From the NCBI GenBank assembly GCA_000961635.1, contig LADQ01000131.1, forward strand, positions 1 through 37,015: a stretch of 37,015 bases of DNA, read 5' to 3'. Both the position numbers and the translations under genes were made by a program. Of the stretch, positions 19,792-29,287 are shown piece after piece. The notes under the pieces were generated by a model. It worked only from the letters and a program-made list of their open reading frames with translations, had not been told where the DNA came from and did not search any database. Each line of letters starts with the position of its first letter. The stretch's first letter is position 1. This DNA is from Hoeflea sp. BRH_c9. GTDB lineage: Bacteria > Pseudomonadota > Alphaproteobacteria > Rhizobiales > Rhizobiaceae.

Positions 19792-20551
19792 CACCATCAC
19801 GTTGTCTTCATCGTCCAAGAGAATCCAGGCGTTGGCGCTGCTTGCTACCGGTCGCACCGGTGCGGATATCGAACTTCTCGTCCGGGAAGTTCGCCAGAAA
19901 GCCCGTAGGGACAAGCGTGAGTTGACATGGTCGGATATCGAGCAGGCGCTTGGTGCCGACCGAATGGTTATGGGGGATGACCTTCGCTGGCGTGTCTCTG
20001 TACACGAAGCGGGCCACGCCATGGCGTGGACACTGCTTCGCATTGGCGAAGTCGCGTCGGTCACTCTTGGCCTCGAGCAAATGGGTCAGGTGACGGTCGA
20101 TCGATATCGCGATCTGCCGCAGACCGAAGAATGGCTGACAAGAACCATGGCAGCCATTCTGGCAGGGCGTGTGGCAGAATTGCTAGTTATCGGAGAGCCA
20201 ATGGTAGGCTCTGGCGGTGGGGAAGATAGTGATCTTGCCAAAGCAACGGCAATTGCGCTGGATGCGGAAACCCGCCTCGGCATGGCAGAGCACCAACCGC
20301 TCCTTTATCGGCCGTCGAACCGGGGCTTCGATATCCTTTCGCTTGATCGTGATCTCGCGGAGCGGGTCAACAAGAGGCTGCTTGCGGCAGAGACCATCGC
20401 TCACAATTTGCTGGAGGAGCAAGGAGGAGAACTCATGCGGCTTGCCAGCCATCTCAGTCAATCTGGGGTGATGTCCGGAAATGAGGTGCGGGAAATGCTG
20501 GGCATCGCTCCGGATTATCTTGAGAAAGAAGATGGCGAAACTCGGCTCTGA
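19784..20551 (+). CDS. M41 (FtsH-type) zinc metallopeptidase carrying the AAA lid region
   Basis: TGADIELLVREVRQKARRD (AAA lid) then VHEAGHAMAW (HExxH) and GGGEDSDLAKATAIA (third-ligand region); GGAAAA upstream of ATG, 8-nt overlap with ATPase ORF. Confidence 0.85.
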   Translation: MSDTITLSSSSKRIQALALLATGRTGADIELLVREVRQKARRDKRELTWSDIEQALGADRMVMGDDLRWRVSVHEAGHAMAWTLLRIGEVASVTLGLEQMGQVTVDRYRDLPQTEEWLTRTMAAILAGRVAELLVIGEPMVGSGGGEDSDLAKATAIALDAETRLGMAEHQPLLYRPSNRGFDILSLDRDLAERVNKRLLAAETIAHNLLEEQGGELMRLASHLSQSGVMSGNEVREMLGIAPDYLEKEDGETRL

Positions 20552-20556
20552 AACGG

Positions 20557-20972
20557 CGATTCCTTGTGGCGCCACGCCGATTCCGATCTCAGATATTTCG
20601 ATTCAGTATTCGCGAGAATAGATTCCAGGCGCCCCAAAGGCGTTTCTGAACTTCAAACTTTCGATACACGATTGCTAACCATCGATTCGGAAGTCTGAAT
20701 CGCCGATTCCTATTCAAACGGCGGTGATACATGGTTCCAATATGATGGGCATGCCAAAAGCGGTGCGTCGATAAGCGGTCAGTGTGAATGACCCGCACGC
20801 TGCTGCTAATGTCATCTGATTGGAAACGTCGTGCCCGCAAGGCGATCCAATTTGGCTTGATTGATTTCGGATTGGATCAAGTTACACGCAACTCAATGCA
20901 CATCATCTCAATTTACCATTCCGCGATTCCGATCTCCAGATAAGTGTTGCCAGATTACCCTACCGCGATTCG
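20557..20972. repeat. Cluster of CGATTC short repeats in intergenic region
   Basis: CGATTC at 20557, 20578, 20599, 20683, 20704, 20934, 20966 plus an inverted copy at 20697; longer pair CGATTCCGATCTC(C)AGATA. Confidence 0.55.
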
Positions 20973-21126
20973 GATACAAACCGCGTGCGTGTGCAGCGGT
21001 GTTTGCGGCCTTCGATCGACAGTCCTGGACTCCAAATCGCCCTCCGTATTGTCAACACTGGCAAACAGCGTTTGTCCCTTGCATCGCCGGCCGACAGGCT
21101 GGGTCTCCATGAACAAGGAGATCAAC

Positions 21127-21447
21127 ATGACAAAGAAATCAAAACGAGAAATCAATGCCGAGCAGCGAGCACGGCAGCAGAGAGTGAGGGACGAGGCCCG
21201 CGATCGGTGTCGTCCATCGCGGGATGATCTGGCGCGGATTCTGCTGTGGAAAATGATCATGAGTGCTGAAAAGCATCATCTGGGGCGGCGTGAGGCTTTG
21301 GACAGATTGCGTAATGAGATCGTCGATGGCCTTGATCTTCAGGGGTTTGATGTCAGGGAAAGCGAAGAGGTCTTCCATGAGCTTGCCTCACGTTACGCAG
21401 ACGGTCTCTTCCCCTTCCGTCCGAAGCGGCATCTCAAGCCAGCGTGA
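21127..21447 (+). CDS. Small basic uncharacterised protein
   Basis: MTKKSKREINAEQRARQQRVRDEARDRCRPSRDDLARILLWKM...; AAGGAG 7 nt upstream of ATG 21127. Confidence 0.6.
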   Translation: MTKKSKREINAEQRARQQRVRDEARDRCRPSRDDLARILLWKMIMSAEKHHLGRREALDRLRNEIVDGLDLQGFDVRESEEVFHELASRYADGLFPFRPKRHLKPA

Positions 21448-21721
21448 CCAACCGCTTTTTGGCACCATCATCCAAACGGTGTTTGGTTAAATCCATCTGT
21501 TTTCCCCCCATTACTTCGCATAACGACGTTTGGCCGAGAATCGCTTATCCATGACGAAATTGCCGCCACCCCGAACATGCTGGCATAAGCGCAATTCCCG
21601 ACCAACAGATCATCCATCCCTCTTCGAGGAAGCCCTATAAAAGATGCTCAATATGCGTTGCGCATCCGTAGGTTGTCATTAGATTGGGGAGCCGGTGATT
21701 TGATGGCGACGGGGGGACTTC

Positions 21722-24700
21722 GTGCGGATAGTCGACAACTCTACAACCCTTTTGGGTGATGACTTGAAGCGCGAGCTTGGCGGGGCGAGCAAATTTCGCG
21801 TGGCTGCAGCCTGTTTTTCCATTTACGCATTCGACGCCCTCAAATCGGAACTGGGGAAGCTGAAAGAATTCGAGTTCATCTTCACCGCTCCGACCTTTAT
21901 CCCCAACGGCGCGATTGACCGCATCAAGAAAGAACGGCGGGAATTCTTTATCCCCAAAGACCATTCTGCAGCGACTCTCTCGGGCAGCGAATTCGAAATC
22001 CAACTGCGAAACAAGATGACCCAACGCGCTGTCGCCCGAGAATGCGCGGAGTGGATACGTCGCAAGGCTCGGTTCAGGTCGAACGTGACCTCTGCGCCAA
22101 TGCAACAATTCGCTCATGTCCAAAAGCCCGACACCGGCGCTGCTTACATGCCGCTGTCGGGGTTCACGGCTGTCGACCTGGGTTACCAACGCGGCAATGC
22201 GGTTTCCAGTTACACGCAGGTAATGGACGAACCCGAGTTTGCGCAGACATATCTGAGCCTGTTTGACCAGATATGGCATGACAAGGAGAAGCTGCGCGAT
22301 GTCACAGCTGAGGTGTTGGAACACATCGAGTCAGTCTATCAGGAGAACCCAGCCGAACGTGTGTATTTCCTGATTCTGTTCAACCTGTTCAAGGACTTCC
22401 TCAGCGAGATAAACGAGGACGTCCTACCCAAGGATCGGACCGGATATCTGGAAAGCCTTGTCTGGAAAAAGTTGTTCAATTACCAGCGCGATGCAGCAGT
22501 TGGTGTCATCAACAAGCTGGAGACGTACAACGGGTGCATTCTAGCCGACAGCGTTGGCTTGGGCAAAACCTTCACTGCGCTGGCCGTGGTCAAATACTAT
22601 GAGCTCCGCAACAAGGACGTGTTGGTTCTGTGCCCGAAGAAGCTTGCGGACAACTGGCGCAACTACAACGCCAATCTGACCACCAACATCTTCGCCAAGG
22701 ACAGATTTCGCTACGACGTGCTTTGTCACACCGACCTGTCACGCACATCAGGCGAGTCCTTCGGGATGCGGTTGGACCGCGTGAACTGGGGAAACTATGA
22801 CCTGGTCGTCATCGATGAGTCCCACAATTTTCGAAACAATGATGTCTTCAAGGACCGCGAGACTCGTTACCAGCGGCTGATGGACAAGGTCATCAAGGCC
22901 GGTGTGAAGACAAAGGTCCTGATGCTGTCAGCGACCCCTGTGAACAACCGCTTTACCGATCTGCGGAACCAGTTGGCTCTTGCCTATGAAGGGCAGTCCG
23001 ACGCGCTGAGCAAGAACCTGAAGACCAAGACCAGCGTGGAAGAGATATTCCGCCGCGCACAGGCAGCGTTCAATGCGTGGTCGAACCTGTCCCCGGAACA
23101 AAGGACACCGGCTTCGATCCTGCGGACCCTTGATTTCGATTTTTTCGAGCTTCTGGATGCGGTGACGATTGCCCGCTCCCGCAAACATATCGAAACCTTC
23201 TACGACACCGCGGATATCGGCAAGTTCCCCACACGGTTAAAGCCGCTGTCACATCATTTGCCGATCACCCATCGCGAGGATGTCATCGGATTCAATGAGA
23301 TATTTGCGCAGCTGAGTGACTTGAAAATGGCCGTCTATGCGCCGGTCAATTACATTCAGCCCAGCCGGCTGAAGAAATATGAAGACCTCTACGACACCAA
23401 GACCGAGGGCGGCAAAGGCACCTTGAAGCAGGCCGACCGCGAAAAAAGCCTTCAGGCACTTATGACGACCAACCTGCTCAAACGGTTGGAAAGCTCGGTC
23501 CATGCCTTCCGGATGACTCTTGGCAAACTGTCCACCAACATTGACCATACGCTTGATGCTATTGCCCGGTTCGAGGCCTCGGGCGGCCGCGGAACGGTTG
23601 AAGACCTGGATATCGACCTGGAGGCAGTGGCCGAGGAAGAGGACGACTTCGCGGATTTCTCCGTTGGCAAGAAGATCAAGATCGACCTTGCCGATATGGA
23701 CATCACCACTTGGAAACAAGAACTCTCTGTCGACAAGGCGATCATCGACGGGCTGATCACCGAAATGGAACGCGTGACGCCAGCTGATGACGCAAAACTC
23801 CAGCACCTGATTGCCGAAATCGCGGAGAAAATGGCCAACCCATTGAACCCCGACAACCGCAAAGTGATCGTCTTCACGGCTTATGCCGACACTGCGAATT
23901 ACCTTTTCGATCAGCTCGCCCCGCATTTTGCCAAGGCGCAAGAAATCCACTCCGGCATTGTCACCGGATCGGGCAATCCGAGAACCACGCTCAAGAAATT
24001 CTATGACTTCCAGTCCGTCCTGACGCTGTTTTCTCCGCGTGCCAAGGAGAAGGAGATGATCATGCCCGATGATCCGGCGGAGCTCGATATTCTGATCGGG
24101 ACCGACTGTATTTCGGAAGGGCAGAATCTTCAGGATTGCGATTACCTGATCAACTACGACATCCACTGGAACCCCGTCCGCATCGTCCAGCGATTCGGAC
24201 GGATAGACCGAATTGGCTCACCGAACACGCAAATCCAGCTATCGAATTATTGGCCCGACATTACCTTGGACGAATACATCAACCTCAAGGAGCGGGTTGA
24301 GAACCGTATGCATATCGTCGACATGGCTGGCACCGGCGAAGACAACGTGCTGACCTCAAAAAGTTCTGACGTCGCTTACCGAAAAGAGCAGCTGCAGCGC
24401 CTGCAGAACGAGGTGATTGAGCTGGAGGATGTCAAGACGGGCATATCCATCACCGATCTCGGGCTCAACGACTTCCGCATGGATTTGCTGAATTACCTCA
24501 AGACCCATGATGACCTGCCGCAGATGCCGAATGGGCTCCATACGATTGTGCCCGCGGACCCGAAGCGAGGGCTTGTTCCTGGCGTGATTTTCGCGCTGCG
24601 CAACATCCACGACAGCGTCAACATAAACCAGCAGAACCGGCTACACCCCTATTACCTGATCTATATCGCTCACGACGGGAACATCGTGGCTGATCAGACA

Positions 24701-24985
24701 CAGGTCAAACGCCTGCTCGACCTGATCCGCACTGGCTGCAAAGGCAATGACACCCCGTTCCGCGACATCTGTGCATCATTCAACGCGGAAACCCATGATG
24801 GGCGGAAAATGGAGACCTATTCGAACCTTTTGAACGAGGCCATCCGTTCTATGATTGAGGTCAAGGAGGAGCGCGACATCGACAGCCTGTTTTCGGGAGG
24901 GCACACTTCAGCACTGACACAGACCATCGCCGGTCTGGATGATTTCGAACTGATTGCTTTCATCGTGATCCGCGAAGACACATGA
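21722..24985 (+). CDS. SNF2-family helicase with possible PLD-like N-terminus
   Basis: ADSVGLGKTFTAL (Walker A), VVIDESHNFRN (DESH), GTDCISEGQNLQDCDYLINYDIHWNPVRIVQRFGRIDRIGS (motifs V/VI). Confidence 0.88.
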   Translation: MRIVDNSTTLLGDDLKRELGGASKFRVAAACFSIYAFDALKSELGKLKEFEFIFTAPTFIPNGAIDRIKKERREFFIPKDHSAATLSGSEFEIQLRNKMTQRAVARECAEWIRRKARFRSNVTSAPMQQFAHVQKPDTGAAYMPLSGFTAVDLGYQRGNAVSSYTQVMDEPEFAQTYLSLFDQIWHDKEKLRDVTAEVLEHIESVYQENPAERVYFLILFNLFKDFLSEINEDVLPKDRTGYLESLVWKKLFNYQRDAAVGVINKLETYNGCILADSVGLGKTFTALAVVKYYELRNKDVLVLCPKKLADNWRNYNANLTTNIFAKDRFRYDVLCHTDLSRTSGESFGMRLDRVNWGNYDLVVIDESHNFRNNDVFKDRETRYQRLMDKVIKAGVKTKVLMLSATPVNNRFTDLRNQLALAYEGQSDALSKNLKTKTSVEEIFRRAQAAFNAWSNLSPEQRTPASILRTLDFDFFELLDAVTIARSRKHIETFYDTADIGKFPTRLKPLSHHLPITHREDVIGFNEIFAQLSDLKMAVYAPVNYIQPSRLKKYEDLYDTKTEGGKGTLKQADREKSLQALMTTNLLKRLESSVHAFRMTLGKLSTNIDHTLDAIARFEASGGRGTVEDLDIDLEAVAEEEDDFADFSVGKKIKIDLADMDITTWKQELSVDKAIIDGLITEMERVTPADDAKLQHLIAEIAEKMANPLNPDNRKVIVFTAYADTANYLFDQLAPHFAKAQEIHSGIVTGSGNPRTTLKKFYDFQSVLTLFSPRAKEKEMIMPDDPAELDILIGTDCISEGQNLQDCDYLINYDIHWNPVRIVQRFGRIDRIGSPNTQIQLSNYWPDITLDEYINLKERVENRMHIVDMAGTGEDNVLTSKSSDVAYRKEQLQRLQNEVIELEDVKTGISITDLGLNDFRMDLLNYLKTHDDLPQMPNGLHTIVPADPKRGLVPGVIFALRNIHDSVNINQQNRLHPYYLIYIAHDGNIVADQTQVKRLLDLIRTGCKGNDTPFRDICASFNAETHDGRKMETYSNLLNEAIRSMIEVKEERDIDSLFSGGHTSALTQTIAGLDDFELIAFIVIREDT

Positions 24986-25650
24986 CCGCACTATACCAAT
25001 ACCCTTCCCAAACGGCGCTGAAGCGCGTCATCCCCAAATCCCGCATTTATGACAGCGTCGGGGCAAGCACAGCGCTGCGAGAGCGCTTTGCGCGGGAGCT
25101 CGACCAGATTGTGTGGGCGCACAAACTTGCGCCCGAGACCCTGAACCTTCCTGCCACCAACGCTGTCCCGGAAATTCAGGTGTTCCGCCTGTTGCTCAAG
25201 GGCGAAGTGCTGCATGACGATATCCTGCGCGCGATTGACCGGGCCATACCGTTCCCTCTTCTGTTCGAGATACAGACGCAGGACCGTGTCATGGCTGCCG
25301 CCGCCTACAAACGTCCGTCCGATGCCGAGAAGGGCAAATGGGTCATGTCAGACCACTTGCGCGGCGAATGGGTTACTCAGGATGCGCCTCGCCTGGCCCT
25401 GCCGGTGGCAGTGAACTTGGGCGTGCTTTATGAGCAAATGGTGTCTGCGCTGGTACCCGTCCAACCATTGCCGGGTGAGGATGTGGAAACCCGCCTTGCG
25501 CGGCTGGCTGCGATCAGGTCAAAAGAGCGGGAGATTGCGCAGCTTCAGTCCAAGCTGAAACGCGAAAGCCAGTTCAACATGAAGGTCACCCTGCATGGCC
25601 AATTGGCCGAAGCGCAGGCGGAATTTGATCATTTGAAGAAGCCCGAATGA
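24982..25650 (+). CDS. DUF4391-like protein
   Basis: Sequence type (YPSQTALKRVIPKSRIY...EIQVFRLLLKGE...FPLLFEIQTQDRVMAAAAYKRPS) and position between SNF2 helicase and Mod; ATGA overlap with helicase. Confidence 0.75.
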   Translation: MTALYQYPSQTALKRVIPKSRIYDSVGASTALRERFARELDQIVWAHKLAPETLNLPATNAVPEIQVFRLLLKGEVLHDDILRAIDRAIPFPLLFEIQTQDRVMAAAAYKRPSDAEKGKWVMSDHLRGEWVTQDAPRLALPVAVNLGVLYEQMVSALVPVQPLPGEDVETRLARLAAIRSKEREIAQLQSKLKRESQFNMKVTLHGQLAEAQAEFDHLKKPE

Positions 25651-27566
25651 CGGGCGGCAGAGAGGCCGGTATGCCAGATAGTCCAGAGAACGCTCCGATC
25701 GAAAAGCTGAAAATGCATAGCCCCGATCTGACCGCGCAGAACATTGAAAAGATTGCTGCGCTGTTTCCAGGGTGCGTAACGGAAAGTACGAGCTCGGATG
25801 GCGCGCTGCGCCGGGCGATTGATTTTGACCTTCTGCGTCAGGAGTTGTCGGACAGCATCGTCGAAGGACCCCAGGAGCGCTATCACCTTGAATGGCCCGG
25901 CAAACGGCAGGCGCTGATCACGGCCAATGCCCCGATCGCGAAAACACTGCGTCCGGCGCGGGAGGAAAGCGTAGATTTCGACACCACCCGCAATCTGTGC
26001 ATTGAGGGTGACAATCTTGAGGCGCTCAAACTGTTGCAAGAGACCTATCTGGGCAAGGTGAAGATGATCTACATCGACCCGCCCTACAATACGGGGAATG
26101 ATTTTGTTTATGAGGATGATTTTGCCGAGAGTGCGGCGGAATTTCTGACGAAATCAAATCAGGTGGATGAGGCCGGCAATAAGCTGGTGGCGAATACGCA
26201 GGCGAATGGGCGGTTTCATTCGGATTGGTTGTCAATGATGTATTCGAGGCTGAGAGTATCTAAGAGCCTTTTAATTGAAGGTGGGGTTGCTTTTATAAGT
26301 TGCGATGACATTGAGGTGCACAATCTGAGAAAGATCGCAGACGAAGTCTTTGGCTCAACAAGCTTCATAGCGCAATTCGTTTGGAAAGCGAGACAGTTCA
26401 CGGATACTCGCTCAAAGACAAATGTGTCTACCGATCATGAATATGTGCTAGCTTACTCGAAAGCCGGAGACACCTCTCTTCGTGGCATAAAGCGCGACGA
26501 GTCTAAATTCAAAAATCCCGATAACGATCCCCGCGGCCCTTGGATGAGTAGAAGCATCCTCGGTTTAGCTACTGAAGCTCAGCGACCAAATCTTCACTAC
26601 GATCTTATAGAGCCAGAAACTGGTCGAATATTCCCTGCGAGTCCAGCGTCGGGTTGGCGCTATTCAAAAGATAAGATGAAACAATTAATAGAAGATGGCT
26701 GCATCATTTTCCCGGCCAAGGATGACGGGCGTCCAAGGGAGAAAAAATTTCGATCTGACATGACGTCAGAGCTCATTTCTTTCAGGTCAGTTATTGATGA
26801 TGTTTTTACGGCAGACGGCACAAGAGATGTCAGAGACCTTTTTGGTGTCGACGTGTTCCCGTTCCCAAAACCGGTAGCGCTTATTGAAAAACTTATTGAG
26901 CAGGTTGCCGATGAAAACGATGATTTGGTACTGGATTTCTTTGCAGGTTCAGGCACGACTTCGCATGCGCTCATGCGCCTGAACGCTTTGGATGGGATAA
27001 ATAGAAAGTTCATTTCTATTCAACTGCCAGAGAAAATCGGAGCTGAATCGGCTGCAGGAAAGCTTGGCTTTGATAAACTCTCTGATGTGACCAAAGAACG
27101 CATCAGCCGTGCTGGCGCAAAAATCCTCGAAGGCGAGTGTCATCCTGACTGGAACCGCGATGTGGGATTTCGTGTGCTGAAAGTCGACAGCTCGAACATG
27201 GCCGAAGTCTATTACATTCCGGACGCCACCGCGCAAACTGACCTTCTGACCCGCATTGACAACATCAAAGCCGGCCGCTCTCCCGAGGACTTGCTGTTTC
27301 AGGTGCTGCTCGATTGGGGCGTGGACCTGACACTGCCTATCTCCCGTGAAACAGTGGCAGGCAAAACGGTCTTCTCGGTCGCCGGCACCGCCCTGGTTGC
27401 CTGTTTCGACAACGGTGTGGATGAAGTCCTTGTCAAGGAACTGGCCGCCCGCAAACCGCTGCGCGTGGTGTTTAAGGATACCGGCTTCAAAGACGACTCC
27501 ACCAAGATCAACGTGAAGCAGATTTTCAAATCCCTCTCGCCCGATACCGATGTGAAGGCGATCTGA
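25647..27566 (+). CDS. mod: Type III R-M modification methyltransferase (Mod), N6-adenine type
   Basis: IYIDPPYNTGNDFVYEDDF (motif IV DPPY) followed by LDFFAGSGTTSHALMRLN (motif I). Confidence 0.92.
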   Translation: MTGGREAGMPDSPENAPIEKLKMHSPDLTAQNIEKIAALFPGCVTESTSSDGALRRAIDFDLLRQELSDSIVEGPQERYHLEWPGKRQALITANAPIAKTLRPAREESVDFDTTRNLCIEGDNLEALKLLQETYLGKVKMIYIDPPYNTGNDFVYEDDFAESAAEFLTKSNQVDEAGNKLVANTQANGRFHSDWLSMMYSRLRVSKSLLIEGGVAFISCDDIEVHNLRKIADEVFGSTSFIAQFVWKARQFTDTRSKTNVSTDHEYVLAYSKAGDTSLRGIKRDESKFKNPDNDPRGPWMSRSILGLATEAQRPNLHYDLIEPETGRIFPASPASGWRYSKDKMKQLIEDGCIIFPAKDDGRPREKKFRSDMTSELISFRSVIDDVFTADGTRDVRDLFGVDVFPFPKPVALIEKLIEQVADENDDLVLDFFAGSGTTSHALMRLNALDGINRKFISIQLPEKIGAESAAGKLGFDKLSDVTKERISRAGAKILEGECHPDWNRDVGFRVLKVDSSNMAEVYYIPDATAQTDLLTRIDNIKAGRSPEDLLFQVLLDWGVDLTLPISRETVAGKTVFSVAGTALVACFDNGVDEVLVKELAARKPLRVVFKDTGFKDDSTKINVKQIFKSLSPDTDVKAI

Positions 27567-27570
27567 ACCA

Positions 27571-29226
27571 ATGGACGAGACCGCCCTACGCAAGAAGCTG
27601 CGAGCCCTGATAACTACCTGGGAGAACGAGGTGGTCGAGTTCAAGGAGGCGTCCGATGCTTTTTCTACGAGCGAAATCGGCAAGTATTTTTCTGCGCTGG
27701 CGAATGAGGCAAATCTGAAAGACGTTTCGGCGGGTTGGTTGGTATTTGGTGTTCGAAATAACGGGCGAGCGGTCGTCGGGACCACCTATAGAAACGACCC
27801 GGGCCGCCTCCATAGTCTGAAACATCAAATTGCTGAAGGGGCTGATCCGACTACTACGTTTCGACAGATTCACGAAGTTGCGATGGATGGGCATCGGGTC
27901 CTGATGCTGGAGGTCCCGCCTGCGCCTCGTGGTATCCCAATTGCATGGCAGGGCCACTACTACGCCCGATCTGGCGAAAGTCTTTCTCCGCTTGGTCTAG
28001 CCAAACAGGATGAGATTCGCGCCCAGACGCTCGATATGGATTGGAGCGCACAGCTTGTTGAAGGAGCCACACTGAATGATCTGGACCCGCAGGCAGTGGA
28101 GCGGGCACGCAATGACTTTGCGCTGAAACATCAGAACCGAATCCCGTCAGACGAGGTGCTCGGTTGGTCTGTGGAAACGCTGTTGGACCGGGCGAAGGTC
28201 ACCCAACGTGGGCAAGTGACTCGTGCAGCACTGTTGCTGTTGGGACGGGCGGAGAGCGCCCATGTGCTATCACCCCATCCTGCACAGATCACGTGGAAAT
28301 TGGTCGGCCAAGAAACGGCCTATGAGCATTTCGGCCCCCCTTTCCTCCTAGCGACGTCCCAGCTTTATCAGCGCATCCGCAACATTCAGCTGCGCCTGCT
28401 GCCAGACGATGAACTGTTGCCGCACGAAGTGTCAAAATATGATCAGAAGGTCGTATTGGAGGCACTGCATAACTGCATCGCCCACCAGGATTACCGACGG
28501 AACCAGCGGATCATCGTCACTGAGAAGCCTGACCGGCTTGTGTTCGAAAACGCTGGCAGCTTCTTTGAAGGCAGGCCCGAGGACTATGTGCAAGGCGACA
28601 AGACGCCAAGGGGGTATCGCAATCCCTATCTAGTGCAGGCAATGGTCGAGCTGAACATGATCGACCAAATGGGATACGGCATTCAACGGATGTATGAAAC
28701 ACAGCGCAAACGCTATTTGCCCATGCCAGATTATGAGGTGTCGGGCGATGCAGTGATCATGACGGTCTACGGCGGGGTGGTTGATCCCGCCTATACGCGA
28801 GTGCTGATGGAAAACAGTGGGCTGCAGCTGACAGATGTGCTTGCATTGGACCGTGTGCAAAAAGGGCTGGTCGTGCCAGATCGGGCAATCCAGGTCCTGA
28901 AGCGCAAGAAGCTGGTTGAGGGTCGCAAACCTCGATTCCGAGTGTCCGCTGCTGTGGCTGCCGCTTCGGCCAAGAAGGCCGAATACATCAAGACACGTGC
29001 GTTCGATGACCGCCACTACAGGAATATGGTGGTGGAGTTTTTACGCAAGTTCGGCAGCGCATCACGAAAGGATGTCGACACTCTGCTGTGGGACAAGCTG
29101 AGCGACGCCTTAGATGATGCGCAGAAAAGAAACAAAATTGGCAATCTTCTCAGTGGCTTGCGCAATGATGGTGTGATTTTCAATGCCGCTTCGAAGACGG
29201 CCCCGAAGTGGACACTCTGCGAATGA
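27571..29226 (+). CDS. AlbA_2/Schlafen-like putative ATP-binding protein
   Basis: ENEVVEFKEASDAFSTSEIGKYFSALANEAN...GWLVFGVRNNGR (AlbA_2) and ALHNCIAHQDYRRNQRIIVTEKPDRLVFENAGSF (HATPase_c_4). Confidence 0.85.
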   Translation: MDETALRKKLRALITTWENEVVEFKEASDAFSTSEIGKYFSALANEANLKDVSAGWLVFGVRNNGRAVVGTTYRNDPGRLHSLKHQIAEGADPTTTFRQIHEVAMDGHRVLMLEVPPAPRGIPIAWQGHYYARSGESLSPLGLAKQDEIRAQTLDMDWSAQLVEGATLNDLDPQAVERARNDFALKHQNRIPSDEVLGWSVETLLDRAKVTQRGQVTRAALLLLGRAESAHVLSPHPAQITWKLVGQETAYEHFGPPFLLATSQLYQRIRNIQLRLLPDDELLPHEVSKYDQKVVLEALHNCIAHQDYRRNQRIIVTEKPDRLVFENAGSFFEGRPEDYVQGDKTPRGYRNPYLVQAMVELNMIDQMGYGIQRMYETQRKRYLPMPDYEVSGDAVIMTVYGGVVDPAYTRVLMENSGLQLTDVLALDRVQKGLVVPDRAIQVLKRKKLVEGRKPRFRVSAAVAAASAKKAEYIKTRAFDDRHYRNMVVEFLRKFGSASRKDVDTLLWDKLSDALDDAQKRNKIGNLLSGLRNDGVIFNAASKTAPKWTLCE

Positions 29227-29287
29227 AACCAGAACATCCTACGAAAGAAATTATGAAAGAATCGCCTGATTTAAGAAAGCGACAGCC

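Noticed and set aside
23249-24166. 305-aa minus-strand ORF inside the SNF2 helicase
   Set aside because: Antisense shadow ORF; helicase motifs on the + strand are unambiguous.
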